41,010 nucleotides of DNA, taken from assembly GCA_028695445.1 (NCBI GenBank), contig JAQVIV010000005.1, forward strand, positions 4,842 to 45,851. The letters run 5' to 3'. The notes beneath the pieces are model-generated. The model did not search any database and had not been told where the DNA came from. It saw only the letters and a program-made list of their open reading frames with translations. The translations under genes and the position numbers were made by a program. This document shows positions 18,731 to 27,320 of the stretch, piece after piece. Numbering within the stretch: position 1 is the first letter of the stretch; each line of letters begins with the position of its first letter. This DNA is from Candidatus Shapirobacteria bacterium (GTDB taxonomy: Bacteria; Patescibacteriota; Microgenomatia; 0-14-0-10-38-17).

Positions 18731-19276
18731 ATGTTTAAAAAATTTTTCTTAACCAGTTTTATTTGGTTGTTATTTTTAGGCCTTTTGGCTAATCCCCAGA
18801 GGGTTGTCAGCGCTGGGGCCAGGGAGGCTGGTGCTTCAGCTCAAAAATCTTTTTTAGGAGCTGATTTGGACTCCTTAGATGATCGAAAGATGAAGTTATC
18901 AGCCTTTTTGGCTGGCAAAAACTCACCCCTTTTTGATTACGCCGGCAACTTTATTGCGGCCGCCGACGAATTTGCTATTGATTGGCGGCTTTTGCCGGCT
19001 ATTGCCGGTATTGAATCGAGCTTTGGTCAAGTTATTCCGGCCGGTTCTTATAATGCTTATGGCTGGGGCAATGGTCGAATTTATTTTTCTTCTTGGTCGG
19101 AGTCGATTGAGGTAGTTAGCCGGGCTTTGTCGGAGAAATATTACCAAAACGGTTTGGATACCCCGGAAAAAATTGGCCCTGTCTATGCCCCGCCCAGTCC
19201 GGATTGGGCGGGTAAAATTAGAGCGGTCATGAACCAAATTGATCGGTTTGATTTGGTCCCGGAACTTCAATTTTAA
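18731..19276 (+). CDS. Secreted glucosaminidase-like protein (paralogue of the 4717 ORF)
   Basis: Signal peptide; FAIDWRLLPAIAGIESSFGQVIPAGSYNAYGWGNGRIYFSSWSESIEVVSRALSEKYYQNGLDTPEKIGPVYAPPSPDWAGKI. Confidence 0.8.
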   Translation: MFKKFFLTSFIWLLFLGLLANPQRVVSAGAREAGASAQKSFLGADLDSLDDRKMKLSAFLAGKNSPLFDYAGNFIAAADEFAIDWRLLPAIAGIESSFGQVIPAGSYNAYGWGNGRIYFSSWSESIEVVSRALSEKYYQNGLDTPEKIGPVYAPPSPDWAGKIRAVMNQIDRFDLVPELQF

Positions 19277-19372
19277 ATACCCTCTTTTCTTGTGTATAAT
19301 TGGGGTGGGTAGGGCTAATTTACCAGTTTGGGATATTTTTAGCCTAAAGACTAATGACCAAAGACTAAACTA

Positions 19373-19457
19373 GCCGAAGTGGCGGAACTGGCAGACGCGC
19401 ACGGTTTAGGACCGTGTGGGGCAACCCGTGGGAGTTCAAATCTCCCCTTCGGCACCA
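19373..19457 (+). tRNA. tRNA-Leu(TAG), CCA encoded
   Basis: GCCGAAG...CTTCGGC acceptor, CACGG-TTTAGGA-CCGTG anticodon arm, long variable arm, T arm GGGAG-TTCAAAT-CTCCC, ACCA. Confidence 0.95.
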
Positions 19458-19491
19458 AGCCAAAGGAGGAGTTTGAACTCCCAAGAAGATT
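19435..19491. repeat. 57-bp direct repeat, copy 1 (includes tRNA-Leu 3' end)
   Basis: TTCAAATCTCCCCTTCGGCACCAAGCCAAAGGAGGAGTTTGAACTCCCAAGAAGATT repeated exactly at 19569-19625. Confidence 0.9.
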
Positions 19492-19568
19492 TTAGACAGT
19501 GGAGTTATTGACGACGACCGAGGTGTTGTTAAACCAACATCCGAGAAAAGAAAACCATTGGTATCGTC

Positions 19569-19625
19569 TTCAAATCTCCCCTTCGGCACCAAGCCAAAGG
19601 AGGAGTTTGAACTCCCAAGAAGATT
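19569..19625. repeat. 57-bp direct repeat, copy 2
   Basis: Identical to 19435-19491; 134-bp offset. Confidence 0.9.
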
Positions 19626-19689
19626 CATGGGGGGTGTTGGGGGATATAATTATTCTTAACTTTTGATTTTGAATTTTTAATTGTTTTTT

Positions 19690-19774
19690 GCCGCGGTGGC
19701 GGAACTGGCAGACGCGCAAGACTTAAAATCTTGTGATGTTTAACATCGTGAGGGTTCGATTCCCTCCCGCGGCA
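19690..19774 (+). tRNA. tRNA-Leu(TAA)
   Basis: GCCGCGG...CCGCGGC acceptor, CAAGA-CTTAAAA-TCTTG anticodon arm, long variable arm; CCA not encoded. Confidence 0.95.
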
Positions 19775-19841
19775 CAAAAATTAACTATTGGTTGTTAGTT
19801 TTTTTGGGAAAAAATTTACAAACTTGACCCTTATTGTTAGA

Positions 19842-20744
19842 ATGAACAAAATGAAGAAAGTTCTTGTCTGGTTATTTTTAGGATTATTTTTCTTTTTGCC
19901 TCCCTTGGTTTGGGCTCAGGGTCTTTCCCCCACTCTCACGGAAGAAGAACTTTTGTCAGAGGTTGATAATTTAGAGGTGGCCGAACCCGTCCAAGAACAA
20001 GAAGAAAGTGAAAAAATTACTGAACCCACTGAGGTGGTTAAGGGTCGGCTAACCTTGCTTTTGGAAGGCCAAGAAACTGGCCAGCTGGGGCCGACCAACT
20101 TCTTGAAACATGCCATTAGAAAAACGGTTAGCCAAGGAATTCCTGCCAACACGGTAGTGTTGGTTTTTCTGCTTCCTCTAGTGGCCACCCTGATCACCAT
20201 TGTTCGTTATATTTTTGGTCTGTCTGGTTTTGGTATTTTTACCCCGGTGATGATTTCTGTCGCCTTTATTGCCACTGGTCTAACCCAAGGGCTGGTGCTT
20301 TTCCTGGTTATTCTTTCAATTGCCATTTTAGCTCGCACTCTGCTTAGAAAAATTCGGGTTCACTTTTTGCCGCGGATGTCGCTGTTATTATGGTTTGTTT
20401 GTTTGGGGGTTTTTGGTTTGCTTTTTTTGGGTCCTCAGCTGGGTTTTGAGGACTTGGCGGACATTTCTATTTTTCCGATTTTGATTGTTGTTCTTTTGGC
20501 GGAAAATTTTATTGAAGTTTTGGTGGGTAAAAATAGTTCTGAGGCCCTGAAAATGACTTGGCAAACATTAATCGTAGCGGTATTTGGCTATTGGTTTTTA
20601 AGCTGGCGGCCGCTTCAGGGTTTTGTTTTGTTAAATCCGGAATTAGTTTTTTTAACGTTGCTGATTGTTAATTTGATTATTGGCCGCTATTCGGGCCTGC
20701 GCTGGTTAGAATATCGTCGTTTTCGCTCGGTTTTTAAAAGTTAG
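19842..20744 (+). CDS. Secreted/7TM membrane protein resembling the 7TM region of inactive-transglutaminase (7TM_transglut) proteins
   Basis: Signal peptide MKKVLVWLFLGLFFFLPPLVWAQG, short extracytoplasmic part, then about seven TM helices with FGLSGFGIFTPVMISVAFIATGLTQGLVLF. Track start 19788 is likely too far upstream. Confidence 0.7.
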   Translation: MNKMKKVLVWLFLGLFFFLPPLVWAQGLSPTLTEEELLSEVDNLEVAEPVQEQEESEKITEPTEVVKGRLTLLLEGQETGQLGPTNFLKHAIRKTVSQGIPANTVVLVFLLPLVATLITIVRYIFGLSGFGIFTPVMISVAFIATGLTQGLVLFLVILSIAILARTLLRKIRVHFLPRMSLLLWFVCLGVFGLLFLGPQLGFEDLADISIFPILIVVLLAENFIEVLVGKNSSEALKMTWQTLIVAVFGYWFLSWRPLQGFVLLNPELVFLTLLIVNLIIGRYSGLRWLEYRRFRSVFKS

Positions 20745-20758
20745 CTTCTATTTACTCA

Positions 20759-22042
20759 ATGAAAAGATGGCAGGACGTTTTGGGCATGAATGCCCGCAAT
20801 CATCAATATCTTCGCCACAACACTAAGTTTGGCCGCCAGATTGCTGACTCTAAGTTAGCCACCAAGAGGATTCTAACCCGCCACAATTTACCTACCCCTG
20901 AGCTAATTAAAGTGTTTAGAAAAAACGAAGACATTAATAATTTTTCCTGGTTAGGCTTGCCGGACAATTTTGTTTTAAAACCCTGTAGTGGTTTTGGTGG
21001 TGAGGGCATTTTAGTTATTAGAAAAAAAAGCCGTTTTGCCGGTGAATGGGAGCTGATGAACGGTGAAACCATTAACATTTCCGATCTTAAGTTCCATGCC
21101 CAAGAAATTTTATCGGGTCGTTATAGCCTTCATAACACCCCAGATCAAGCCTTTATTGAAGAGCGGGTTAAGATTATTAAGGTTTTTAGTAAATATGTAA
21201 GAGGAGGAACACCCGATATTAGGGTAATTGTTTTTAATCTGGTGCCGGTAATGGCCATGCTAAGATTGCCAACCGAGGAGTCTGATGGCAAAGCCAACTT
21301 GCATCAGGGTGCGGTTGGGGTTGGTATCGATTTGGCTAGCGGTGTTACTACTTATGGCATTCATCACGGTCGGCCGGTTAACTATCTGCCGGAAACCAGA
21401 ACCAAAGTTAACGGTTTAAGAATCCCTTTTTGGGAGCAAATTTTGCTTCACTCGGTTAAGACTCAGGAGGCTATTCCCTCTTTGGGTTATTTGGGAATCG
21501 ACTTTTTAATTGACCGCAATAAGGGGCCATTGGTTGTTGAGCTGAATGCCCGACCGGGTTTGGCGATTCAAGTAGCTAATCGGACCGGCTTGCAGAAAAG
21601 GCTGGAGCGGGTAGAAAGATTAGAAATTCGTAGTCCGGAACATGGTGTCAAGGTGGCCAAGGCCTTGTTTGGAGCCAGTTTTGCCGATCGGGTGAGCAGT
21701 AAAAATGAGCCGAAAATAATTAGCCTGATAGAGGAAATAAAAATTGTTGCTCAAGATAAAGGCCGGGTTTCTGTTATGGCCAAGGTTGATACCGGAGCCG
21801 ATCGAAGCGCCATTGATGAGGAATTAGCTAGAAAATTGGGACTATTATCACAGGATAATATTATTTATCAAGCTCGCTATCGCAGTGCCCTAGGCAAGCA
21901 TCGGCGGCCGGTGATTGCCCTGGAATATTACTTGGCTGGCCAGAAAATTAATAGTATGGTTAGCGTGACTGATCGGGGTAAACTACGGACAAAGTTTTTA
22001 ATTGGGAAAAGAGACTTATTGGGTTTTGTGATTCGGCCATGA
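20759..22042 (+). CDS. RimK-related ATP-grasp ligase fused to a C-terminal retropepsin-like aspartic protease domain
   Basis: ATP-grasp: NFVLKPCSGFGGEGILVIRKK, HQGAVGVGIDLASG, LGYLGIDFLIDRNKGPLVVELNARPGLAIQ. C-term: VMAKVDTGADRSAIDEELARKLGL...RRPVIALEYYLAGQ...KFLIGKRDLLGFVI (DTGA motif). Confidence 0.85.
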   Translation: MKRWQDVLGMNARNHQYLRHNTKFGRQIADSKLATKRILTRHNLPTPELIKVFRKNEDINNFSWLGLPDNFVLKPCSGFGGEGILVIRKKSRFAGEWELMNGETINISDLKFHAQEILSGRYSLHNTPDQAFIEERVKIIKVFSKYVRGGTPDIRVIVFNLVPVMAMLRLPTEESDGKANLHQGAVGVGIDLASGVTTYGIHHGRPVNYLPETRTKVNGLRIPFWEQILLHSVKTQEAIPSLGYLGIDFLIDRNKGPLVVELNARPGLAIQVANRTGLQKRLERVERLEIRSPEHGVKVAKALFGASFADRVSSKNEPKIISLIEEIKIVAQDKGRVSVMAKVDTGADRSAIDEELARKLGLLSQDNIIYQARYRSALGKHRRPVIALEYYLAGQKINSMVSVTDRGKLRTKFLIGKRDLLGFVIRP

Positions 22043-23085
22043 AGTTTTTAAAAAATAAAAAGATAGTCATCATTTTGTTATTGGTTTTTATTGGCGCTGG
22101 GGTAGCTTGGGCTTTTCCAAAGCCATCTATTTCCGAAGGAGAAATTAAAACAGTCAAGGTCGAAAGGGGCGATTTGTTTTCGATTATTTCTGTTTCTGGC
22201 CAAATTGATGCCCAGGAAAAGGCCCAGGTTCGTTTTCAAACTTCGGGTCAGTTAGTTTGGGTAGGAGTGGCGGAAGGCGAGCGGGTTAGGAAATGGCAGG
22301 CTCTGGCTTCACTAAATAAGCGGGAATTAGAAAAAAAACTGGAAAAAGAACTCAACGATTTTATGACTCAGAAGTGGACTTTTGACCAGACTCATGATGA
22401 TTACCAGGAGGAAAAAGACAATGCCGTTATCACCAAAGAAATTGAGCGGATTTTGGACAAGGCCCAATTTTCCTTAAGCAACCAGGTTATTGCCGTTGAG
22501 CTGGTTGATTTGGCCATTAAGTATGCTACTATTTATTCGCCAATTGACGGTATTGTTACCGAGATTGACTCGCCCTTGCCGGGAGTCAATATTACTCCCG
22601 CCCAAGCCACTTTTACTATTGTTAATCCCGATTCTTTGGCTTTTTATTTAAAGGTTAATGAGATCGAAGTGGTTAATTTAATTGAAGGTCAGGAAGTTGA
22701 TATTCGCCTTGACGCTTTTCCCAATCGAGTTTTTGCTGGCCAGGTTGCCAAGATTGGTTTTACTCCCCTGTCTGGCCAGGGAACCTATTATCAGGTAATT
22801 GTTGCCCTTGAAGAAAAAGATCCGGCCTTTCGAGTGGGCATGGGCGGTGATGGGGAAATTCTAATTGAGAGCAAAAACGGGGTTTTGACGGTGCCGGAGA
22901 GCGCCCTGGTTAAGCGGAGTGATCAATATTGGGTTTTTCAAATTGTTGACGGTCGGGCGCTAAAAAAACCGGTGATAATTGGTCTAACAACAGATGAGGG
23001 AGTAGAAGTTGTTGAGGGTTTGACAGAGGGGGAAATTGTGGTTTCTTCGGGGGTGAGTAAAGTCAGTGATGGTCAAAAAATCTAA
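22039..23085 (+). CDS. HlyD/MacA-like periplasmic adaptor protein
   Basis: VERGDLFSIISVSGQIDAQEKAQVRFQTSGQLVWVGVAEGERVRKWQALA; ATIYSPIDGIVTEID; ATGA overlap with upstream ORF. Confidence 0.88.
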   Translation: MKFLKNKKIVIILLLVFIGAGVAWAFPKPSISEGEIKTVKVERGDLFSIISVSGQIDAQEKAQVRFQTSGQLVWVGVAEGERVRKWQALASLNKRELEKKLEKELNDFMTQKWTFDQTHDDYQEEKDNAVITKEIERILDKAQFSLSNQVIAVELVDLAIKYATIYSPIDGIVTEIDSPLPGVNITPAQATFTIVNPDSLAFYLKVNEIEVVNLIEGQEVDIRLDAFPNRVFAGQVAKIGFTPLSGQGTYYQVIVALEEKDPAFRVGMGGDGEILIESKNGVLTVPESALVKRSDQYWVFQIVDGRALKKPVIIGLTTDEGVEVVEGLTEGEIVVSSGVSKVSDGQKI

Positions 23086-23767
23086 AAATAGCAAACAATT
23101 GCCTATTTATCAGCTAGAGAGTATTAAAAGATACTACCAAACCGGCCAAAGCCAGGTTCAGGCCTTAAAAGCGATTAATTTGCTAATTGGCCCGGGCGAG
23201 TTTGTTGCCCTGGTTGGTTCTTCAGGATCCGGCAAGTCGACCCTGATGCATATTCTGGGTCTTCTGGATCGCCCTGATGGCGGCAAGATGTTTTTGGATG
23301 GCGAAGAGGTTTCTGGGCTTTCTGAGAACCAAAGAGCGCGTCTTAGAAGAGAAAAAATTGGTTTTGTTTTTCAAACCTTTCACCTCTTGCCCAGATTAAC
23401 GGCCCTGGAGAATGTTGAGTTGCCGCTAATTTATAACGATGTTTCTTTTTCGGACCGATTAGCTCGGGCCAGAGAAGAATTGGCTCTCGTGGGCTTGGCC
23501 AATCGAGAAAAGCATCTGCCTAATCAGCTGTCCGGCGGCCAACAGCAAAGGGTGGCAATTGCTCGAGCGCTAATCAACAACCCCTCAGTTATTTTGGCCG
23601 ATGAGCCAACTGGTAATTTAGACAGCCAGTCCGGCGAAGAAATAATGACAATTTTTAAGAAACTCCATGGTCAGGGCCGGACGATTGTTTTGGTAACCCA
23701 CGATTCTGAGGTGGCCCGATCGGCCCAGCGAATAATAACCGTCAAGGATGGTTTAATTATTTCTTAA
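23066..23767 (+). CDS. MacB/LolD-like ABC transporter ATP-binding protein
   Basis: Walker [22 protein letters not shown], signature [18 protein letters not shown], Walker [14 protein letters not shown]. Confidence 0.97.
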   Translation: MMVKKSKNSKQLPIYQLESIKRYYQTGQSQVQALKAINLLIGPGEFVALVGSSGSGKSTLMHILGLLDRPDGGKMFLDGEEVSGLSENQRARLRREKIGFVFQTFHLLPRLTALENVELPLIYNDVSFSDRLARAREELALVGLANREKHLPNQLSGGQQQRVAIARALINNPSVILADEPTGNLDSQSGEEIMTIFKKLHGQGRTIVLVTHDSEVARSAQRIITVKDGLIIS

Positions 23768-23776
23768 CAGAAAAAA

Positions 23777-24973
23777 ATGTTGTTTAATTTGGAAATTTTC
23801 AAAGTGGCTCTGCGTTCGCTTTGGGCTAATAAGGTGCGGTCTTTTTTGACCATGCTGGGGATTATTATTGGGGTAGCGGCGGTAATTACTCTGGTATCAA
23901 TTGGTGCCGGTCTAAAGGTTTACATTGCTGACCAATTTGAGGCTTTGGGAAGCAACCTGATTTATATTTATCCTGGCGACTTATCTTCCGGTTTTGGGGA
24001 GCGGGCGATGATCAGCCAGACGCGTCTAGAGAATCAGCACCGGCAAGCAATAGATCGTCTTGATTTGCCGATTGGGGCAATTTCGGCGCTGGTTCAAATT
24101 GCCGACCAGGCCAAATATAAAGAAAACACCTTTAACACGATTGTTTTTGGTGTTGAATCAGCTTATAGCCAGGTGGTTAATGTCGATCTTGAGATGGGCC
24201 GCTTTTTTACTGAGAGCGAAGAAGAAAGAAGAAGGCGGGTTGCTATTGTCGGTAGTCGAGTTGTTGAGGAGATTTTTTCCGGCATTGACCCGCTGGGGAA
24301 AAGCTTCTTTTTGGGCGGGTCGGCTTTTGAGGTGGTTGGTATTTTGGAAGAACAAGGCGGTGGGGCAATGGGTTCCTCATCTGTTGATGATACTGTTATT
24401 GTGCCCTTAAAAACTGCTGAACTTATTTTTGCTCAAGAGGATTATGGCGCTATTATCGTTAAAGCCGAATCAGAATCTGACATTGATCAGATTAAGGCCG
24501 CAATCAAAAAAGAGCTACTTGATTATTTTGACGAAGAAGATTTTTCTGTTCTCGACCAGCGGCAGATCTTAAACCAAATTGACAACATTTTGGGGATGCT
24601 TACCCTAGCCCTGGGGGGCATTGCCGCCATATCGCTTTTAGTTGGCGGTATTGGCATAATGAATATTATGCTGGTCTCGGTGACGGAGCGAACGGCCGAA
24701 ATTGGCCTAAGAAAGGCGGTTGGAGCCCAAAACAAAGACATCCTGGTTCAGTTTATTATTGAATCGGTGTTCTTGAGCATTGTTGGTGGATCAATTGGCG
24801 TTATTTTTGGCTTCTTGGGTTCTTTGCTTATCGGCTCGTTTTTACAAACCACCGTTACTCCCTGGTCGGTTTTTTTAGCTTTTTCTATCTCTAGTCTTAT
24901 TGGCGTGGTGTTTGGAGTGGCTCCGGCTCGAAAAGCCGCCCGCCTTGATCCAATTGAGGCGCTAAGATACTAG
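23777..24973 (+). CDS. MacB/FtsX-type ABC transporter permease
   Basis: ALRSLWANKVRSFLTMLGIIIGVAAVITLVSIGAG...VGGIGIMNIMLVSVTERTAEIGLRKAVGA...APARKAARLDPIEALRY. Confidence 0.96.
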   Translation: MLFNLEIFKVALRSLWANKVRSFLTMLGIIIGVAAVITLVSIGAGLKVYIADQFEALGSNLIYIYPGDLSSGFGERAMISQTRLENQHRQAIDRLDLPIGAISALVQIADQAKYKENTFNTIVFGVESAYSQVVNVDLEMGRFFTESEEERRRRVAIVGSRVVEEIFSGIDPLGKSFFLGGSAFEVVGILEEQGGGAMGSSSVDDTVIVPLKTAELIFAQEDYGAIIVKAESESDIDQIKAAIKKELLDYFDEEDFSVLDQRQILNQIDNILGMLTLALGGIAAISLLVGGIGIMNIMLVSVTERTAEIGLRKAVGAQNKDILVQFIIESVFLSIVGGSIGVIFGFLGSLLIGSFLQTTVTPWSVFLAFSISSLIGVVFGVAPARKAARLDPIEALRY

Positions 24974-25009
24974 TCCAGCCAGGGGCTGAAAATTCCAATT
25001 TTCAATTCC

Positions 25010-25035
25010 AAACCTGCCTGCCGGCAGGCAGGTTT
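25010..25035. repeat. 26-bp perfect palindrome AAACCTGCCTGCCGGCAGGCAGGTTT
   Basis: Self-complementary over its full length. Confidence 0.95.
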
Positions 25036-25070
25036 CCAAATAGATTTCAAATCTCAAATTACAAAAACAA

Positions 25071-25150
25071 ATTGCTATATTGTTATATTGGCTTATCTTT
25101 AAAAATAAAAGCGCTACCAACAATTTAGCAATTGAACAATATAACAATAT
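25071..25150 (+). repeat. Copy 2 of the ~80-bp element, upstream of rarA
   Basis: See 2494-2573; also carries the inverted repeat ATATTGTTATATTG / CAATATAACAATAT. Confidence 0.8.
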
Positions 25151-25156
25151 TTTTTT

Positions 25157-26362
25157 ATGTTTAACAAAAACTCTTCTCCTCTTGCCGATCGGATTCGGCC
25201 CAAATCTTTGGTCGAGTTTTTTGGTCAGGAGCACCTCGTGGGCAAGGGAAAAATTTTGCGTCAATTAATTGAAGGAGATCAGTTATTTTCTTTAATTTTT
25301 TGGGGGCCACCGGGGGTAGGTAAAACGACCCTGGCTCGAATTATTGCCCAAGAAACACAGTCTTTTTTTATTGAGAAATCAGCGGTCTTGGCCCGAGTGG
25401 CCGATATCCGTCAAATTGCCAAAGAAGCAAGAATTAAACTAAAAAAAGGTCAAAAAACGATTTTTTTCTTAGATGAAATCCATCGTTTTAATAAGGCTCA
25501 GCAGGACGCTCTTCTCCCCCATGTTGAAACGGGGACAATTACCCTAATTGGGGCGACAACGGAAAATCCTTCCTTTGAGGTGATCGGTCCCCTGCTCTCT
25601 CGGTCTCGGGTTTTGGTTTTAAACCCCCTGAAAGAAGCTGATTTGGTCAAGATTCTTGATCGAGGATTGAAAGAGTTAAACAGCTTGGAAATTACCAGTA
25701 AAGCTAAGAAGTTTTTATTGGTCTCGGCCAATGCTGACGCCAGAAGTCTATTAAATATTCTAGAGGTTGCCTATACATTATACTGTAGCGATAAGAATAA
25801 AAAGAAAAAACTTACTGTACAATATATTAAAGAAGCTTTACAGCGAGAAAATCTGCTTTATGATCGAGCCGGTGAAGAACATTACAACACCATTAGCTCA
25901 TATTTGAAAAGTATGAGGGCTTCAGATGTTGATGCTTCTCTTTATTATTTGGCTCGGATGGTAGTGGCCGGTGAGGACCCGCTTTTTATTGCCCGAAGAA
26001 TGGTGGTTTTTGCCTCCGAGGATGTGGCTACCCCTACCGCCCTAGTGGTTGCCAATGCTGTTTTTCGGGCTTGCGAAACGGTGGGGTACCCTGAATGTCA
26101 GGAAAACCTGGCGGCAGGAACCGTTTATCTTGCCCAAGCGCCTAAAGACCGCCGGGCTTATGAGGCTTATATGAGGGCTTTGGCTGATATTAAAAAATAT
26201 GGCAACTTGTCTATTCCTCTTAAAATTCGCAATGCCCCCACCAGGCTAATGAAAGATTTGGGGTATGGTAAGGGCTACCAGCCCTACACAAAGGAAGACT
26301 TACTGCCCGAAAAACTGAAAGGTAAGAAATATTTTTTTAATTTTATTAAAAAAAAGACCTAA
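25157..26362 (+). CDS. rarA: Replication-associated recombination protein RarA (MgsA)
   Basis: [77 protein letters not shown]. Confidence 0.97.
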   Translation: MFNKNSSPLADRIRPKSLVEFFGQEHLVGKGKILRQLIEGDQLFSLIFWGPPGVGKTTLARIIAQETQSFFIEKSAVLARVADIRQIAKEARIKLKKGQKTIFFLDEIHRFNKAQQDALLPHVETGTITLIGATTENPSFEVIGPLLSRSRVLVLNPLKEADLVKILDRGLKELNSLEITSKAKKFLLVSANADARSLLNILEVAYTLYCSDKNKKKKLTVQYIKEALQRENLLYDRAGEEHYNTISSYLKSMRASDVDASLYYLARMVVAGEDPLFIARRMVVFASEDVATPTALVVANAVFRACETVGYPECQENLAAGTVYLAQAPKDRRAYEAYMRALADIKKYGNLSIPLKIRNAPTRLMKDLGYGKGYQPYTKEDLLPEKLKGKKYFFNFIKKKT

Positions 26363-26543
26363 TCCTTTTTTTTGAGAAGTGGTTGTCTTAGGACCAAGTG
26401 ATTTTTTCCTCTTAATTTTTACTCTTTGTTTCGTGGTTACTGGTAAAAAAAGTAATTTTTTGTTATGCTTTTTTTACATCAAAAAAACATATTGACTGCC
26501 CATGAACACTTCTTATTTGTTAACTATTTCTTCTATCTGATAA

Positions 26544-27119
26544 ATGATTGTCTATTTTGGTACCAGCCCTCGTATTAAAAAAGATTATCCCCAAGCCGTT
26601 AAGGCAATTTTTAAACAAGTTGAGAAATTGGGCTATCAACATGTCAGCGAGTGGATTAGCAGGGTTAATCCTGACCGTTTTTATCAAGCCAGCCTTAAAG
26701 ATCAGAAAAAACACTTTGAGGATACTGTCGCTGGCATCAGAAAAGCTGATGTTTGTCTTTTTGAAGCATCGGAGCGGAGTTTTTCTGTTGGTTATTGGGT
26801 TAATTATGCCTTGGGCATGGGGAAGCCCACCATTGTTCTTTCTCAGAAAGAAAGGAACTCTTTTTTAGTCAAGCAAATTAACCCTGACCGGTTCTTTTTT
26901 GTTGTTTATCATCGGGGCAACCTGGCTAGTAAATTGGAAGAAACCCTGGAGAAAGCGGCGCAAAAAATTGATCTTCGTTTTAATTTTTTCTTGAGCTCAA
27001 ACCTACTGGCTTATCTGGATTGGGCGGCGCAAAAAAAGGGTGTCCCCCGCTCGGTTTACCTTCGTCAACTGATCGCTCAAGACATGAAAAACAATCGGGA
27101 TTATCCACCTAAAGAGTAA
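26544..27119 (+). CDS. Nucleoside 2-deoxyribosyltransferase-like domain fused to a C-terminal ribbon-helix-helix-like domain
   Basis: N-term MIVYFGTSPRI...AGIRKADVCLFEASERSFSVGYWVNYALGMGKPTIVLSQ; C-term DLRFNFFLSSNLLAYLDWAAQKKGVPRSVYLRQLIAQDM (strand-helix-helix pattern). Confidence 0.65.
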   Translation: MIVYFGTSPRIKKDYPQAVKAIFKQVEKLGYQHVSEWISRVNPDRFYQASLKDQKKHFEDTVAGIRKADVCLFEASERSFSVGYWVNYALGMGKPTIVLSQKERNSFLVKQINPDRFFFVVYHRGNLASKLEETLEKAAQKIDLRFNFFLSSNLLAYLDWAAQKKGVPRSVYLRQLIAQDMKNNRDYPPKE

Positions 27120-27229
27120 AATAATTTTGTCCTCTTGATAATTTTTTTGGTTAGTTTTTGGAAACCTTGACAACGATTTGGCGATATGTTTTGATTAATT
27201 TGACGATTTTATTTTACATATTAGTTATA

Positions 27230-27260
27230 TATTTATTACTCAATAGATAAGTAATAAATA
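27230..27260. repeat. 11-bp perfect inverted repeat in the TasA-like gene leader
   Basis: TATTTATTACT-caatagata-AGTAATAAATA. Confidence 0.85.
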
Positions 27261-27320
27261 AAGATTGATTCCCGTTTTTTTAGTGGATTAAAAGTCTTTG
27301 CTATAAGGAGGTGAGAAATA

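Noticed and set aside
19435-19625. CRISPR-like direct repeats
   Set aside because: Only two 57-bp copies, derived from a tRNA 3' end, no spacer series and no cas genes.
19365-19628. 87-aa minus-strand ORF ([13 protein letters not shown]...[30 protein letters not shown])
   Set aside because: It is antisense to tRNA-Leu and its repeat; such tRNA-antisense peptides are a known annotation artefact.
24060-24410. 116-aa plus-strand ORF within the ABC permease gene
   Set aside because: Out-of-frame shadow of a well-supported MacB-like gene.
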